A DNA stretch of 63,575 bases from Shewanella sp. (GCA_021462625.1 JAJNAU010000002.1:1-63575), one strand, 5' to 3'; positions 44,715-54,274 are shown, counted from the first letter of the stretch. Numbers and translations: made by a program. Notes: generated from the letters alone by a model not told the origin.

Positions 44715-45024
44715 CCTTTGCTCCTTGTGAATGTGGTTCATATGAAGGACCGCTCCTGCCAACGCAAACATGCCGCGACGATAAGACTTCACTTCATCAA
44801 CCTAACTTAGCGGTTTTACGTGACTTTTTCCACTCACCACAAAGAAGCTAGTCTCACACAGTGGGGTGAGTTCTTGGCAAATAGACTAGGGTTGAATAGA
44901 TAACGCACCGCAAGGCGAGGAAATACCGCGAGCATTTCAGCACATCAGATCAGATTGGTTCAGGAATCCTTTATGATGGCAGCACCGCATGCCGACCAAT
45001 TGGCAGCCCACTTTTAACAAACGC

Positions 45025-45372
45025 TCATAGCCTGAGCCTTAAGCATTTAAATGCTCCCATACTGCCCCAAAACAGCTTGATTTCTTGCTTGTCTTCGCGC
45101 TCTTGCTGTTTAGCTTCAGCTTCTCTTTCTTTGCTGCTCTGGAAGCTCTGGAAGCTCTGGAAGCTCTGGAAGCTCTGGAAGCTCTGGAAGCCCTGCAAGC
45201 ACTCACTACGCCAGGTTTTGATCCGATTGGGATAGAGCCCTTTTTCGCGGCAATATTGGCTCAGCTCATGCTCTGCCATGGCGTAAGTTTCGGCGACAAC
45301 GGCCAATTTGGTTTGAGTCGTCCATTGTTTTGATGAGGTGTGGCTATTGTGAAGGACAGATAGAGCAATCAC
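45025..45372 (-). pseudogene. Decayed IS3-type transposase OrfA
   Basis: The frame keeps the helix-turn-helix part of an IS3-like OrfA ('TKLAVVAETYAMAEHELSQYCREKGLYP', 'IKTWRSECLQGF') and a charged linker ('KEREAEAKQQEREDKQE'). After 'EIK' the sequence departs from the family, suggesting a frameshift or deletion. A 9 bp repeat has expanded within it. No OrfB and no inverted ends were recognised, so the element is dead. The surrounding region (44793-45540) holds nothing else recognisable. Confidence 0.7.
45141..45194. repeat. 9 bp tandem repeat inside transposase remnant
   Basis: Six successive units of GGAAGCTCT, the last with one change. On the minus strand they encode a Phe-Gln-Ser run. 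The expansion is a sign of relaxed selection in a dead gene. Confidence 0.95.
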
Positions 45373-45544
45373 TGCGCTTTGTGCTTGCAGGTCAATAGAC
45401 TGACAGGCAAGAACTAAATACTTTCAGTAGCGCTAACAGCCACAATCGTCAATTCGCGAATTTCTTGTGCCGCACATTGACCTGTCTATGGCTTCATAGT
45501 TTATCTTTGGTCATATCTTAGCATTTGACTATCAAGGCCTGGCT

Positions 45545-46720
45545 TTGACCCATTACCGCATCAGCGAGCTGGCAGACACAGTTGGCCTGTCCCGCTCCAC
45601 CCTGCTGTATTACGAGAAACAGGGATTGCTCAAGGGCAAACGCCAGAGCAACGGCTACCGGGTTTACTCAGATAAAGACCTGCAGCGTCTGAGACTGTTG
45701 CTGAAACTGCAGGCCGGTGGCCTGACTTTAAAGGAGTGTCAGGCCTGTATCGAGGCCAAGGTAGACAAGGCCTTGCTGAGCCAACGTCTCACAGCATTGG
45801 ATGCAGAGATCGCCCAAAAGCAAGCCTCGCGCGAGCTGCTGGCAGCCCTGCTGGGACAGGGAAAACTCACAGACTGGCACACCTCTGTGGATGAAATCGC
45901 CCCCGATGCTCATCTGGATTGGTTAATAAAACAGGGCCTTAGCAAAAAAGACGCCCTGAGACTTAAGTGGATATCAAAAGACATGAACGAACACGAACAG
46001 TATATGGCTGATTTTATGAAAGTTTTTGAGGCGTTGGACCGCTGGGGACCAGGCAGCGAAGCCGATACGATAAAGGCGCTGAGCTCAGTGCCATTTGCGC
46101 CACAAAAACTACTGGAAATCGGCAGCGGAAAAGGCTTAGCCACCATGGTGCTGGCCACCAAAACTCAGGCAAGTATCACCGCTCTGGACAACGAAGACAC
46201 AGCGCTAGCAAGGCTGAAACAGCTGGCTATTGATGCTGGCTTTAATGAGCGTATTGAGATCATCAACGCCGATATGACAGAAATTCCTTTCGCGGCCGAA
46301 AGCTTCGATCTGCTTTGGGCCGAGGGCAGCGCTTATATTATGGGGGTGGAGAAAGCCCTGCACAGTTGGAAACCTCTGCTAAAGGATAACGGCGTACTGG
46401 TGCTGAGCGATCTGGTGTGGCTAACCGAGTCACCGAGCCAGGAAACCATCGAGTTCTGGAAGCAGGACTATCCGGACATGCGAGATGTGGCTACCCGTAT
46501 CGAACAGGCTGAAGCTGCCGGTTACCGGGTACTTAACAGCTTCACCCTGAGTGACGATTCATGGCGTAGCTACTTTGAGCCACTGAATGTCAGAGTGCAG
46601 CAGTTGCTGCCGCAACTGCCAGACTCAGCCGCGCTGCAGGCCATTGCCAAAGAGATCAGACTGTATCAACGCAAGCTCAATGAATTTGGCTATCAGTTCT
46701 TTATTCTGCAAAAAGTCTGA
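45545..46720 (+). CDS. MerR regulator fused to SAM methyltransferase
   Basis: 391 residues. The first ~75 form a MerR winged helix ('YRISELADTVGLSRSTLLYYEKQGLL', 'NGYRVYSDKDLQRLRLLLKL'), followed by the MerR coiled-coil ('LTALDAEIAQKQASRELLAALL'). From ~165 a class I methyltransferase domain follows: 'LLEIGSGKGLATMVLATK', 'ITALDNED', 'ADMTEIPFAAESFDLLWAEG'. No metal-binding cysteines follow the MerR part. The methyltransferase may act as a ligand sensor or modify the inducer. The start is a TTG without a strong ribosome site; no upstream ATG was found. Confidence 0.85.
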   Translation: MTHYRISELADTVGLSRSTLLYYEKQGLLKGKRQSNGYRVYSDKDLQRLRLLLKLQAGGLTLKECQACIEAKVDKALLSQRLTALDAEIAQKQASRELLAALLGQGKLTDWHTSVDEIAPDAHLDWLIKQGLSKKDALRLKWISKDMNEHEQYMADFMKVFEALDRWGPGSEADTIKALSSVPFAPQKLLEIGSGKGLATMVLATKTQASITALDNEDTALARLKQLAIDAGFNERIEIINADMTEIPFAAESFDLLWAEGSAYIMGVEKALHSWKPLLKDNGVLVLSDLVWLTESPSQETIEFWKQDYPDMRDVATRIEQAEAAGYRVLNSFTLSDDSWRSYFEPLNVRVQQLLPQLPDSAALQAIAKEIRLYQRKLNEFGYQFFILQKV

Positions 46721-46774
46721 GTCTGAATATTATTAAGAGGATCATAGGTCCCATTCAGACTACTGACTAATACT

Positions 46775-47006
46775 AAGGAAGGTGCGAACAAGTCCTCGCA
46801 CCGCTCTGGCTTACGGGCAAATTCGAGTTCAAAGTATTCAGGTGCAGCAAGGCGGGTTGCCTTTCAAAGCACAATACCACTAACATCGTGTTTGCCCGAA
46901 AGTCCCGAAGGGTGTGGCTGACAGTCCTATCTTCTTGGTTGCCGCTCTCGCTAATGACTCAGGCCATTAACGTCGAGCTGCGTCGCGCATCTAGGGGCTG
47001 TCATCA
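46775..47006 (+). repeat. Dispersed ~230 bp repeat, copy B
   Basis: Begins CTAAGGAAGG, then hairpin GGTGCGA-acaagtcc-TCGCACC (46781-46802), and runs to GGGCTGTCATCAC. It is the inverted counterpart of 20038-20268. Track ORF 46888..47082 is the frame of this repeat. The following 365 bases to the pldB-like gene hold no recognisable gene. Confidence 0.85.
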
Positions 47007-47371
47007 CTCGCAGAGCTCGCACGGAACTGGAACTTATTTCCACCCTCCAGCCTCTTCAGAGCGATACCAGCCGTTCAAGTAGGAGCTAAATGGGTGACGA
47101 CGTTGTGGTGCTGCGGCCAGACGATTTGGTGAAGTAATATGTGGCTGACACGCACCCATAGAGCGAGTGTACAAGGCGCAAATGCTGCCCAGCATGATGT
47201 TGATTTATCCCGATAGATCTTCAATGGCTTTGATTGTCTTCAAGCCTTTTCTCTCTTGCGCAGTGAGTTAACTTATATGCGGATTGGGATAAATCTCTCA
47301 ACTGGGGTAAACAGCCCTGCCGGGAATGGCAAAAGACCCAGTCTCAGAGGTGGTTATACGAAGGATAGGGC
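47007..47371. other. Gene-free stretch before the pldB-like gene
   Basis: No credible ORF, tRNA or terminator was recognised. It lies downstream of both repeat copy B and the minus-strand lipase gene. Confidence 0.4.
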
Positions 47372-48352
47372 CTAATTATTTGTACCGTCAACGCAGTGGC
47401 GTTCAAAAAATGCCAGTACAGCTTGCAGTGCCTGATTACGGCGCTCATCGGTTTCGATAAAAATTTCGTGACGGGCGCCGGGGATCACCAATTTCTGGCA
47501 CAGGCCGCCGAGCGCGTCATTCTGACCAGAGTTGTCCACTATGGTGTCGTTCTCTGCCTGCAAGATCAGTAGTGGCACCCGGGTGCTTCGGGCTGCCTCA
47601 ATGGCGCGTTCACAGGCATCCAGTGCCTGCACCAGCCAGTGGTTGGTGGGCGAGCCCAGCTGGATTTGTGGTTTGGATTGATACAGTGCGCGATACACAC
47701 CGTATCTGGCCTGGCTGTGGGTCAGGTCGTTATCGGCAAAGGGCTGACATTTGTAATCTGTGCCGCCAAGTACATACCAGGGCTCATTGGCAGACAGCTT
47801 GTCCAGCAGCTTGGCCAATATGCGGATAATGGCTTTGGGCGCAGGCAGGCGGATGCCGTACATAGGGGCGGAAAACGCCGCGGCCTTGAAAGTGTCCGGA
47901 TGCTTTTGCAGGTACAGGGTACCAATACAGCCGCCCATAGAGTGGCCCAGCAGAAAAAGCTGTTTGTGTCTGGCGGGGAAGACGATTTCCTGGATGAGGC
48001 TGTGCAGATCATCCACATAGTCATCAAACTGGCCCACATGGCCCTTGCAGGGATTGACTGTCATTCTGCCGGACAGTCCCTGTCCTCTGTGATCCAGCGC
48101 GTAGACGCTGTAGCCCTGCTGGTACAGATCGAATATCAGTTCCTGATATTTGAGGAAGGACTCGACCCGACCATTACTGATCACGATGGCTTTGTTGCTG
48201 TGCGGATGCCGGATACTGCACCAAGCGATATTGCAGCCTTTGCTGCCTGAGATGAAACCTGTACCGACCTGCTCCCAGAAGGCCGCCAGCTGTTGTTGGC
48301 CAGCTTTGCTGCCGGTGAATATTTCTTCTGAAAATACATGAGGTTTGCTCAT
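47372..48352 (-). CDS. pldB: PldB-like lysophospholipase (alpha/beta hydrolase)
   Basis: A 326-residue serine hydrolase of the lysophospholipase L2/monoacylglycerol lipase group. It has 'ISNGRVESFLKYQELIFDLYQQGY', 'ALDHRGQGLSGR' as in PldB, the nucleophile Ser in 'LLGHSMGGCIGTLYL', Asp in 'LQAENDTIVDN' and His in 'PGARHEIFIE'. It probably hydrolyses lysophospholipids at the inner membrane. There is no signal peptide. It is a single gene on the minus strand, with 96 bp to the DUF885 gene. Confidence 0.85.
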   Translation of the reverse strand: MSKPHVFSEEIFTGSKAGQQQLAAFWEQVGTGFISGSKGCNIAWCSIRHPHSNKAIVISNGRVESFLKYQELIFDLYQQGYSVYALDHRGQGLSGRMTVNPCKGHVGQFDDYVDDLHSLIQEIVFPARHKQLFLLGHSMGGCIGTLYLQKHPDTFKAAAFSAPMYGIRLPAPKAIIRILAKLLDKLSANEPWYVLGGTDYKCQPFADNDLTHSQARYGVYRALYQSKPQIQLGSPTNHWLVQALDACERAIEAARSTRVPLLILQAENDTIVDNSGQNDALGGLCQKLVIPGARHEIFIETDERRNQALQAVLAFFERHCVDGTNN

Positions 48353-48448
48353 TATCGCGGTTTCCTGACGGTCATAACAGGCGACAGTGTAGCGGGGATC
48401 TGCAGCAGCAGGAAGCTATGTCGGTGCCCATAGTATCTTTCTTAGGTA

Positions 48449-50248
48449 TCAGCTGCTTTGCTGACGCTGGATATAATCAGCCACCTGTTGCTCCAGCACC
48501 CGCAGCGGTACAGAGCCATTTTCCAGTATTGCATCGTGGAAGCTGCGGATATCAAACTTCTCACCCAAAGCCTCTTCAGCTTGTTTGCGCAGGCGTTTGA
48601 TGGTCAGCTCACCGATTTTGTAAGACACAGCCTGTCCTGGCCAGGTGATATAGCGGTCGATCTCAGTGGTGATATTGTGCAGCGAAAGGGCGGTATTGGC
48701 CGCCATATAGTCGATGGCCTGCTGACGGCTCCAACCTTTGGCATGCAGGCCGGTGTCTACCACCAAACGGCAGGCACGCCACATCTCATAGGTCAGCCGC
48801 CCAAAATTGCTGTAAGGATCCTGGTAGAAGCCAGCTTCCAGCCCCAGATACTCGGCGTACAGTCCCCAGCCTTCGCCGAAAGCGGATATGTAGCTGTGGC
48901 GGCGAAAGTCGGGCAGGGATTTCTGCTCCTGATTCAGGGCAATCTGCAGATGGTGTCCGGGGACGGCTTCGTGCAGGGTCAGGGCTTCCATCTCATACAG
49001 AGGGCGCTTGTCCAGGGCGTAGGTGTTAACCCAGTAGTAACCGGCTTCACGCTCATTGCTGGCACCTGAATAGCGCCCTGTGGTGTACTTGGGAGCGATT
49101 TCTGCCGGAACCTCTTTGATCCCGTACGGTGTGCGGGGCAGGGTGGCAAAATATTTAGGCAACATGGCATCTGCCCTCTTGGCGATGTAGGCCGCTTCTT
49201 TCAGCAATTGCTGTTTGTTCTTGGGATAAAACTGCGGATCGGTGCGCAGGAAATGCAGGAAGTCGGCAAAGCTGCCTTCGAACTTGAGCTCTTCAATAAT
49301 CTGCTGCATTTCGCCACGGATGCGAGCCACCTCTTTGAGGCCCAGCTGATGCACCTCTTCGGCGCTCATATCCAAAGTCGTGTAGTGACGCACCCGGTTC
49401 TCGTAGAAGTCCCGGCCTAAAGGTAAATCCGCTGCGGCAATGGATCCCCGTGCGCCAGGCAGATACTCCTGAGTCATAAAGTCATAGAAGTCGTCATACA
49501 GGGGCAGTACCTGCTGCTCAACCACTTTACGGCCCTCGGTCTGCAGTCTTTGCTGATCGGTCTGACTGATATGTTTGGGGAAGCTGGTAAAGGGCTTATA
49601 GTAGCCACTCTCTTCTACATCAACCTGATAGGCACTGATGCTGTCTTCAAACCCTTTCAATGTGGCTTTAGGAGGTGTGATGTCCTGTGCCAGTCCCAGC
49701 TTCAGCCAATGGGTTTGCTGGGCAAAATAGGTGGGCAGGGCGCTGAGTTTAGTCAGGTAGTTGTCATAGTCTTCAACCCTGTTGAAGCGACCCTGACTGA
49801 TGCTGGTGATATAGGCATGAAAACCGCTTTCGGAGGAGATGGGGATATAGTGATCTTTGAAGCGGTACAAGTCTGTGCTGTTTGCCAGCTGATATTCCAG
49901 AATTAGCGCATTGATTCGCTCAGCTTTGGTGAGCTTATCCGGATTGAGGGCTCTGAGCTGCGCAAGCAGTGCTATTTCTGCCTGATACTGCTGCTCCAGA
50001 GCCTGTGGCGACATATCCGTTAGCTTGCCAGCGGCGCTGTTTTCGCCCTTGGAGGCTGCCAGCAATGGGTTGCGATCAAGTTTAAGCTGCCAATCTTTGG
50101 TAATGATATCTGCCAGCACCTGTTGGTCCGCGTTTCGAACCTGAACCTGTTGATTGATTTGCGCAACCTCAGAGGATGTAGGGGCGTTGCTGAGTTGACA
50201 TCCAGTCAGCGCCAAACTGGTGGCGACACCAAGGGCGAGTTTATGCAT
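48449..50248 (-). CDS. DUF885 lipoprotein, putative metallopeptidase
   Basis: A 599-residue protein with a lipoprotein signal peptide ending in the lipobox 'LALTGC'. It belongs to the DUF885 family, large helical proteins thought to be metallopeptidases because of the motif 'LHEAVPGHHLQ' (here near residue 445) and a following conserved Glu in 'FGEGWGLYAEYLG'. It should be tethered to the inner or outer membrane facing the periplasm. Substrate is unknown. Monocistronic. Confidence 0.88.
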   Translation of the reverse strand: MHKLALGVATSLALTGCQLSNAPTSSEVAQINQQVQVRNADQQVLADIITKDWQLKLDRNPLLAASKGENSAAGKLTDMSPQALEQQYQAEIALLAQLRALNPDKLTKAERINALILEYQLANSTDLYRFKDHYIPISSESGFHAYITSISQGRFNRVEDYDNYLTKLSALPTYFAQQTHWLKLGLAQDITPPKATLKGFEDSISAYQVDVEESGYYKPFTSFPKHISQTDQQRLQTEGRKVVEQQVLPLYDDFYDFMTQEYLPGARGSIAAADLPLGRDFYENRVRHYTTLDMSAEEVHQLGLKEVARIRGEMQQIIEELKFEGSFADFLHFLRTDPQFYPKNKQQLLKEAAYIAKRADAMLPKYFATLPRTPYGIKEVPAEIAPKYTTGRYSGASNEREAGYYWVNTYALDKRPLYEMEALTLHEAVPGHHLQIALNQEQKSLPDFRRHSYISAFGEGWGLYAEYLGLEAGFYQDPYSNFGRLTYEMWRACRLVVDTGLHAKGWSRQQAIDYMAANTALSLHNITTEIDRYITWPGQAVSYKIGELTIKRLRKQAEEALGEKFDIRSFHDAILENGSVPLRVLEQQVADYIQRQQSS

Positions 50249-50663
50249 CTTCTATCCTTGTGATTATTGTTCGTCGCCATGACACTCAGAGGCACAATGT
50301 CAGGACTTTGATTATTGTTGCAGGATTATGCCCGATTTTTATCCAAGTCAGCAAAAGTTGCCACCCATGGTGGCTTGCGGGATCCCGGCTGGAGTTATCA
50401 AGGCATTGTTTGCCGTGATAGGCTGTTTGTGTACAAAATAAAACAATAATCAACCTCAGCTTTGGATAAGAAACAGCGTAAGCATTTGATTAAAACAAAG
50501 TCTTTCTTTTACTCTCTTTCCAGTCGGAGGTTTTTGTTGATAGCAATGCGAATTTACGCGTCAATAGCGGGTCTATTGCAAGTAAATTCAACGCAGTTAG
50601 AGGCAGAAACAGCCACGGGAAAGGCGTTCTGTTATCCAGGGCTGAGGTCAACATGGGGGTTGT
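50249..50663. other. Divergent region between DUF885 gene and add
   Basis: 415 bases with no gene. The word TTATTGTT occurs twice (about 50262 and 50311). The add promoter should lie here; none was assigned with confidence. Confidence 0.45.
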
Positions 50664-51671
50664 ATGATTAATAAATCTATTCCATTGGTGGATTTGCACC
50701 GGCATCTGGACGGTAATGTCAGGGTGAACACCATTTGGGAACTGGGTCAGCAGCATGGAATCGCTCTGCCTGCAGAGTCTCCTGAACTGCTGGCACCCTA
50801 TGTGCAAATTCAGGGGAAAGAGGCCAGCCTGGTGGATTTCCTCAAGAAGCTGGACTGGATGGTGGCCGTGCTGGCGGACCTAGATGCGGTCAAGCGAGTC
50901 GCCTATGAGAACGTGCTGGACGCCCACGCATCAGGCCTGGATTACACTGAGCTGAGATTCAGTCCTTACTATATGGCCATGACCCACAAGTTGCCGATGG
51001 AAGGTGTGGTTGAAGCCGTGATTGATGGTGTTGCCGAAGGGGTGAAAGAGACTCAGGTGAAGACCAATCTTATCGGTATTATGTCCCGTTCATTCGGCGT
51101 TAAAGCCTGTAAAGCTGAGCTGGATGCCATTATGTCCCTGCGCCCCAGAATCGTTGCCGTGGATCTGGCCGGCGATGAAATGGGTTTTCCCGGCGACCTG
51201 TTTGAAAGTCACTTTAAGCGGGTACGGGATGCCGACCTGGGGATTACGGTGCATGCCGGTGAGGCCAAGGGGCCGGAAAGTGTCTGGCATGCAATCCGCG
51301 AGCTGGGAGCGACCCGAATTGGCCATGGCGTAAATGCCATTAAAGATCCTGAGTTGATGGAGTACCTGGGCAAGCACAATATCGGCATTGAGTCCTGCCC
51401 AACCAGCAATGTTCATACCTCTACGGTCGCCAGCTATGCTGAGCAGCCGCTGAATACCTTCCTGCAAGCAGGAGTACCTGTTAGCCTGAATACCGACGAC
51501 CCGGGTGTCAGCGATATCGATATCAATCACGAGTATATGATTGCCAAATCTGAGTTGGGTCTGACAGATTCTGAACTGGAACAGGTTCAGCGCTATGGCG
51601 TGGAGATGGCCTTCCTGTCGGACAGTGAGCGCAAGGCGCTGTACTTTGCCAAGCAGGATTATCTGCCTTAA
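50664..51671 (+). CDS. add: Adenosine deaminase
   Basis: Zinc enzyme that converts adenosine and deoxyadenosine to inosines in purine salvage. The 335 residues contain '[14 protein letters not shown]' (zinc His pair), '[20 protein letters not shown]', '[13 protein letters not shown]', 'RIGHGVNAI' and '[13 protein letters not shown]' with the catalytic and zinc residues. It resembles E. coli Add throughout. GGGGG stands before the ATG. A strong terminator follows at once. Confidence 0.96.
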   Translation: MINKSIPLVDLHRHLDGNVRVNTIWELGQQHGIALPAESPELLAPYVQIQGKEASLVDFLKKLDWMVAVLADLDAVKRVAYENVLDAHASGLDYTELRFSPYYMAMTHKLPMEGVVEAVIDGVAEGVKETQVKTNLIGIMSRSFGVKACKAELDAIMSLRPRIVAVDLAGDEMGFPGDLFESHFKRVRDADLGITVHAGEAKGPESVWHAIRELGATRIGHGVNAIKDPELMEYLGKHNIGIESCPTSNVHTSTVASYAEQPLNTFLQAGVPVSLNTDDPGVSDIDINHEYMIAKSELGLTDSELEQVQRYGVEMAFLSDSERKALYFAKQDYLP

Positions 51672-51689
51672 CCCGTCAGATCCATGTAC

Positions 51690-51718
51690 AAAAAAGCCGC
51701 TCAATGAGCGGCTTTTTT
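51690..51718 (+). terminator. Bidirectional terminator of add
   Basis: AAAAAAGCCGCTC-aat-GAGCGGCTTTTTTT. A-rich and T-rich on either side, so it works in both directions. The same hairpin, inverted, occurs at 52785. Confidence 0.95.
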
Positions 51719-52662
51719 TAAATCAGTCTGTTGATAGCTCGCCTTATCCTGTCAAACATCGTGTAGGGCTTTCCCTGAATTTTACGTAATCTTTTCAATC
51801 CAGTTGAGCGCGCTATTTCTGCTTGGCTGTATTCAAATTTTGCCAGCATTTCTCTATAGGCTTTTCTCAGTTCTTCTGAGTCCTGATACCAAGCGAAGCT
51901 GTTGGCTGCAAAGTTAAGGAAGTCTCTCCGGCCTCTATTAGCATCATGCTCATACAAGGTTGTATAGACTTGGGCTTGATAGGTACTTATATCGTGCGTA
52001 TTAACTTTGAGCTTAGAGATACTCCCAGCTCTTTGGCGCCATAACACGCATACAGTGTCACAAACCGCTAAGATTGAAGCTCCGCACTGCCCTTTGAAAA
52101 AAGGGAATGTATCTTCATACCAAACGCCCTCAGGAAAACTTCCGATAACATCCTTAAAGAAGTTGGTTCTATAGAGTCTCCCCCAAGCGACGATATGGGC
52201 CTTTCCAAGGATAATTTGCCTATTTGATTTATAGCTATAAATGCCATTTACGCCTTTTAGAAAGTAGCTCACCGGAGCAGAACCTTTCTCATCGAAGGTT
52301 TGTAGTTGTCCTGAGGTAATATCAGCGCCCGTGGTAATTGCTAAATCCAGCAGGCTTTGCAGGCTTTTCTCGGTGATCAAATCATCACTATCCAGAAAGA
52401 ACAAAAACTCCCCTCTAGCCTGTTCTATCCCGGTATTTCTGGCCGCTCCAAGTCCTTTGTTGCACTGGTGCTCAATGAGTTTCACTCGCTTATCGTTAAG
52501 GAAAGCCCGTAACACCTCTGGCGTTGCATCTGTTGATTTGTCGTTTATGCACAGAATTTCTAAGTTGGAATACTCCTGAGCTAAAACCGAGCGAATACAA
52601 TCCCCAACATAGGACTCTACGTTGAAGCAGGGGACGATTACAGAGATTAGAGGTGAAGACAT
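51718..52662 (-). CDS. Family 2 glycosyltransferase
   Basis: A 314-residue GT-A enzyme: 'LISVIVPCFNVESYVGDCIRSVL' at the N-terminus, 'EILCINDKSTDATPEVL', then the metal-binding 'FLFFLDSDDLITEKSL'. It would transfer a sugar from a nucleotide sugar to a polysaccharide or lipid acceptor. There is no membrane segment. Its base composition is more AT-rich than add and hemN, and no other polysaccharide gene is near. Near-identical inverted terminators flank it, so it looks like a late insertion. Confidence 0.88.
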   Translation of the reverse strand: MSSPLISVIVPCFNVESYVGDCIRSVLAQEYSNLEILCINDKSTDATPEVLRAFLNDKRVKLIEHQCNKGLGAARNTGIEQARGEFLFFLDSDDLITEKSLQSLLDLAITTGADITSGQLQTFDEKGSAPVSYFLKGVNGIYSYKSNRQIILGKAHIVAWGRLYRTNFFKDVIGSFPEGVWYEDTFPFFKGQCGASILAVCDTVCVLWRQRAGSISKLKVNTHDISTYQAQVYTTLYEHDANRGRRDFLNFAANSFAWYQDSEELRKAYREMLAKFEYSQAEIARSTGLKRLRKIQGKPYTMFDRIRRAINRLI

Positions 52663-52784
52663 CTTGCTGACCGATTTATGTGCAAAAAGGGGGGCTATTC
52701 TATTGTTGCTGCGGCTGGAGATACAGTTAATTTCATACCATCTGTGAGATGTATCAATAGTGACTCTAATGTAACTGAACGCAC

Positions 52785-52812
52785 AAAAAAGCCGCTCATT
52801 GAGCGGCTTTTT
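52785..52812 (-). terminator. Terminator of hemN
   Basis: Minus-strand AAAAAGCCGCTC-aat-GAGCGGCTTTTTT, 17 bp after the hemN stop. It is the exact inverse of the add terminator core. Confidence 0.95.
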
Positions 52813-52828
52813 GCTGTTTGAACTCCGG

Positions 52829-54205
52829 TTAAATCACGCGGGAGAACTGCTGCTGACGGGCCTTTTCACGGAAGTACACGTCAAAGCACATGCAGATGTT
52901 ACGGATCAGCAGGCGGCCGGTTGGGCTGACGGTGATCTTGCGGTCTGTGATATCAACCAGCTTGTCGTCGATAAAGGTCTGCATTAGTTTCATATCTTCT
53001 GCGAAGTACTCTTCGAACTTGATACCCAGCTTCTCATCCATTTGCGCCATATCCAGGTCGAAGTGGCAGATCAGCTGCTTGATCACGGCGCGGCGGATTT
53101 CGTCGTCATGGTTCAGGCTGCAACCTTTCCACAGGGCATGGCCCAGCTCGTCCAAGGACTCATAGTAAGGGCGGATATCCTTTTGGTTCTGGGCATAACA
53201 GTCACCAATCATGGAGATGGAGGATACACCCAGACCCAGCAGATCACACTCTTCCTGGGTGGTATAACCCTGGAAGTTACGGTGCAGACGGCCTTCGTTC
53301 TGCAACTTTGCCAGTTCATCGTCCGGCTTGGCGAAGTGGTCCATACCGATAAACTGGTAACCATCGCCGGTCAGGGTTTCGATGGTCTGCTGCAGCATGT
53401 CCAGCTTCTGCTGTGGTGATGGCAGATCTTCATCCTTAATCTTGCGCTGAGCGGCAAAACGGGATGGCAGGTGCGCATAGTTGAACACAGACAGGCGGTC
53501 CGGAGACAAATCCAGAATGCGGGCAATTGTCTGGGCAAAGGTTTTCGGAGTCTGGTGTGGCAGACCGTAGATCAGATCCACGTTGGTAGACTGGAAGCCC
53601 ATGGCTTTGGCCTTGGCCATCAGAGCGAAGATAAAGTCTTCATCCTGCTCGCGGTTCACTGCAACCTGAACTTCTTTGTTGAAGTCCTGCACGCCGATGG
53701 AGATACGGTTGAAACCGGCCTCTTTCAGGGTATCCAGCATAGTCAGCTCAATCTCACGAGGATCCACTTCAATGGAGAATTCACCTTCATCGGCGAAGTT
53801 GAAGTGCTGTTTCAGCAGCTTGCTCAGGCGCAGAATTTGTTCTTCGCTCAGGAAAGTAGGAGTACCACCGCCCCAGTGCATCTGGGTCACAGTGTACTTC
53901 TTAAACAGAGGGGCACGGTTGGCAATTTCCCGGGCCAGATACTCAATATATTGATCCGCCTTGTGCTGGTGGCGGGTTACTATTTTGTTGCAACCGCAGT
54001 AGTAGCAGAGCTTGGCACAGAAAGGAACATGTATGTAGAGTGACAGCTTGTTACTCTTGCTGTGCTCGATCGCCCTGAGCAAATCCGTTTCAGTGAATTG
54101 ATCGTTAAACTCCAGCGCCGTCGGGTATGAGGTGTAACGGGGACCGCTGTAGTTATATTTTTCGATCATCGACTGATCCCAGCTGATTTTAGTGGGCTGA
54201 TTCAA
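52829..54205 (-). CDS. hemN: HemN, oxygen-independent coproporphyrinogen oxidase
   Basis: Radical-SAM enzyme that decarboxylates coproporphyrinogen III without oxygen in heme synthesis. The N-terminus 'YNYSGPRYTSYPTALEF' is typical, the 4Fe-4S motif is 'PFCAKLCYYCGCN' (CxxxCxxC), and 'HWGGGTPTFLSEEQ' and 'NVDLIYGLPHQTPKTF' follow. The 458 residues match E. coli HemN. In relatives it is oxygen-regulated. A perfect palindrome lies about 50 bp upstream, but it is not a standard FNR site. Confidence 0.96.
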   Translation of the reverse strand: MNQPTKISWDQSMIEKYNYSGPRYTSYPTALEFNDQFTETDLLRAIEHSKSNKLSLYIHVPFCAKLCYYCGCNKIVTRHQHKADQYIEYLAREIANRAPLFKKYTVTQMHWGGGTPTFLSEEQILRLSKLLKQHFNFADEGEFSIEVDPREIELTMLDTLKEAGFNRISIGVQDFNKEVQVAVNREQDEDFIFALMAKAKAMGFQSTNVDLIYGLPHQTPKTFAQTIARILDLSPDRLSVFNYAHLPSRFAAQRKIKDEDLPSPQQKLDMLQQTIETLTGDGYQFIGMDHFAKPDDELAKLQNEGRLHRNFQGYTTQEECDLLGLGVSSISMIGDCYAQNQKDIRPYYESLDELGHALWKGCSLNHDDEIRRAVIKQLICHFDLDMAQMDEKLGIKFEEYFAEDMKLMQTFIDDKLVDITDRKITVSPTGRLLIRNICMCFDVYFREKARQQQFSRVI

Positions 54206-54256
54206 GGCGTGTCCTCCGAGGGTAATTTAGTATTGGGCGAAGTATGCCGCTTTTAC

Positions 54257-54274
54257 GATCAAATAACATTGATC
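54257..54274. promoter_or_regulatory. Palindrome upstream of hemN
   Basis: GATCAA-ataaca-TTGATC, a perfect inverted repeat 52 bp before the hemN start. Half-sites face opposite to the FNR consensus (TTGAT-N4-ATCAA). Confidence 0.45.

Noticed and set aside
54257-54274. FNR/EtrA site at hemN
   Set aside because: The half-sites are ATCAA...TTGAT, the reverse order of the FNR consensus.
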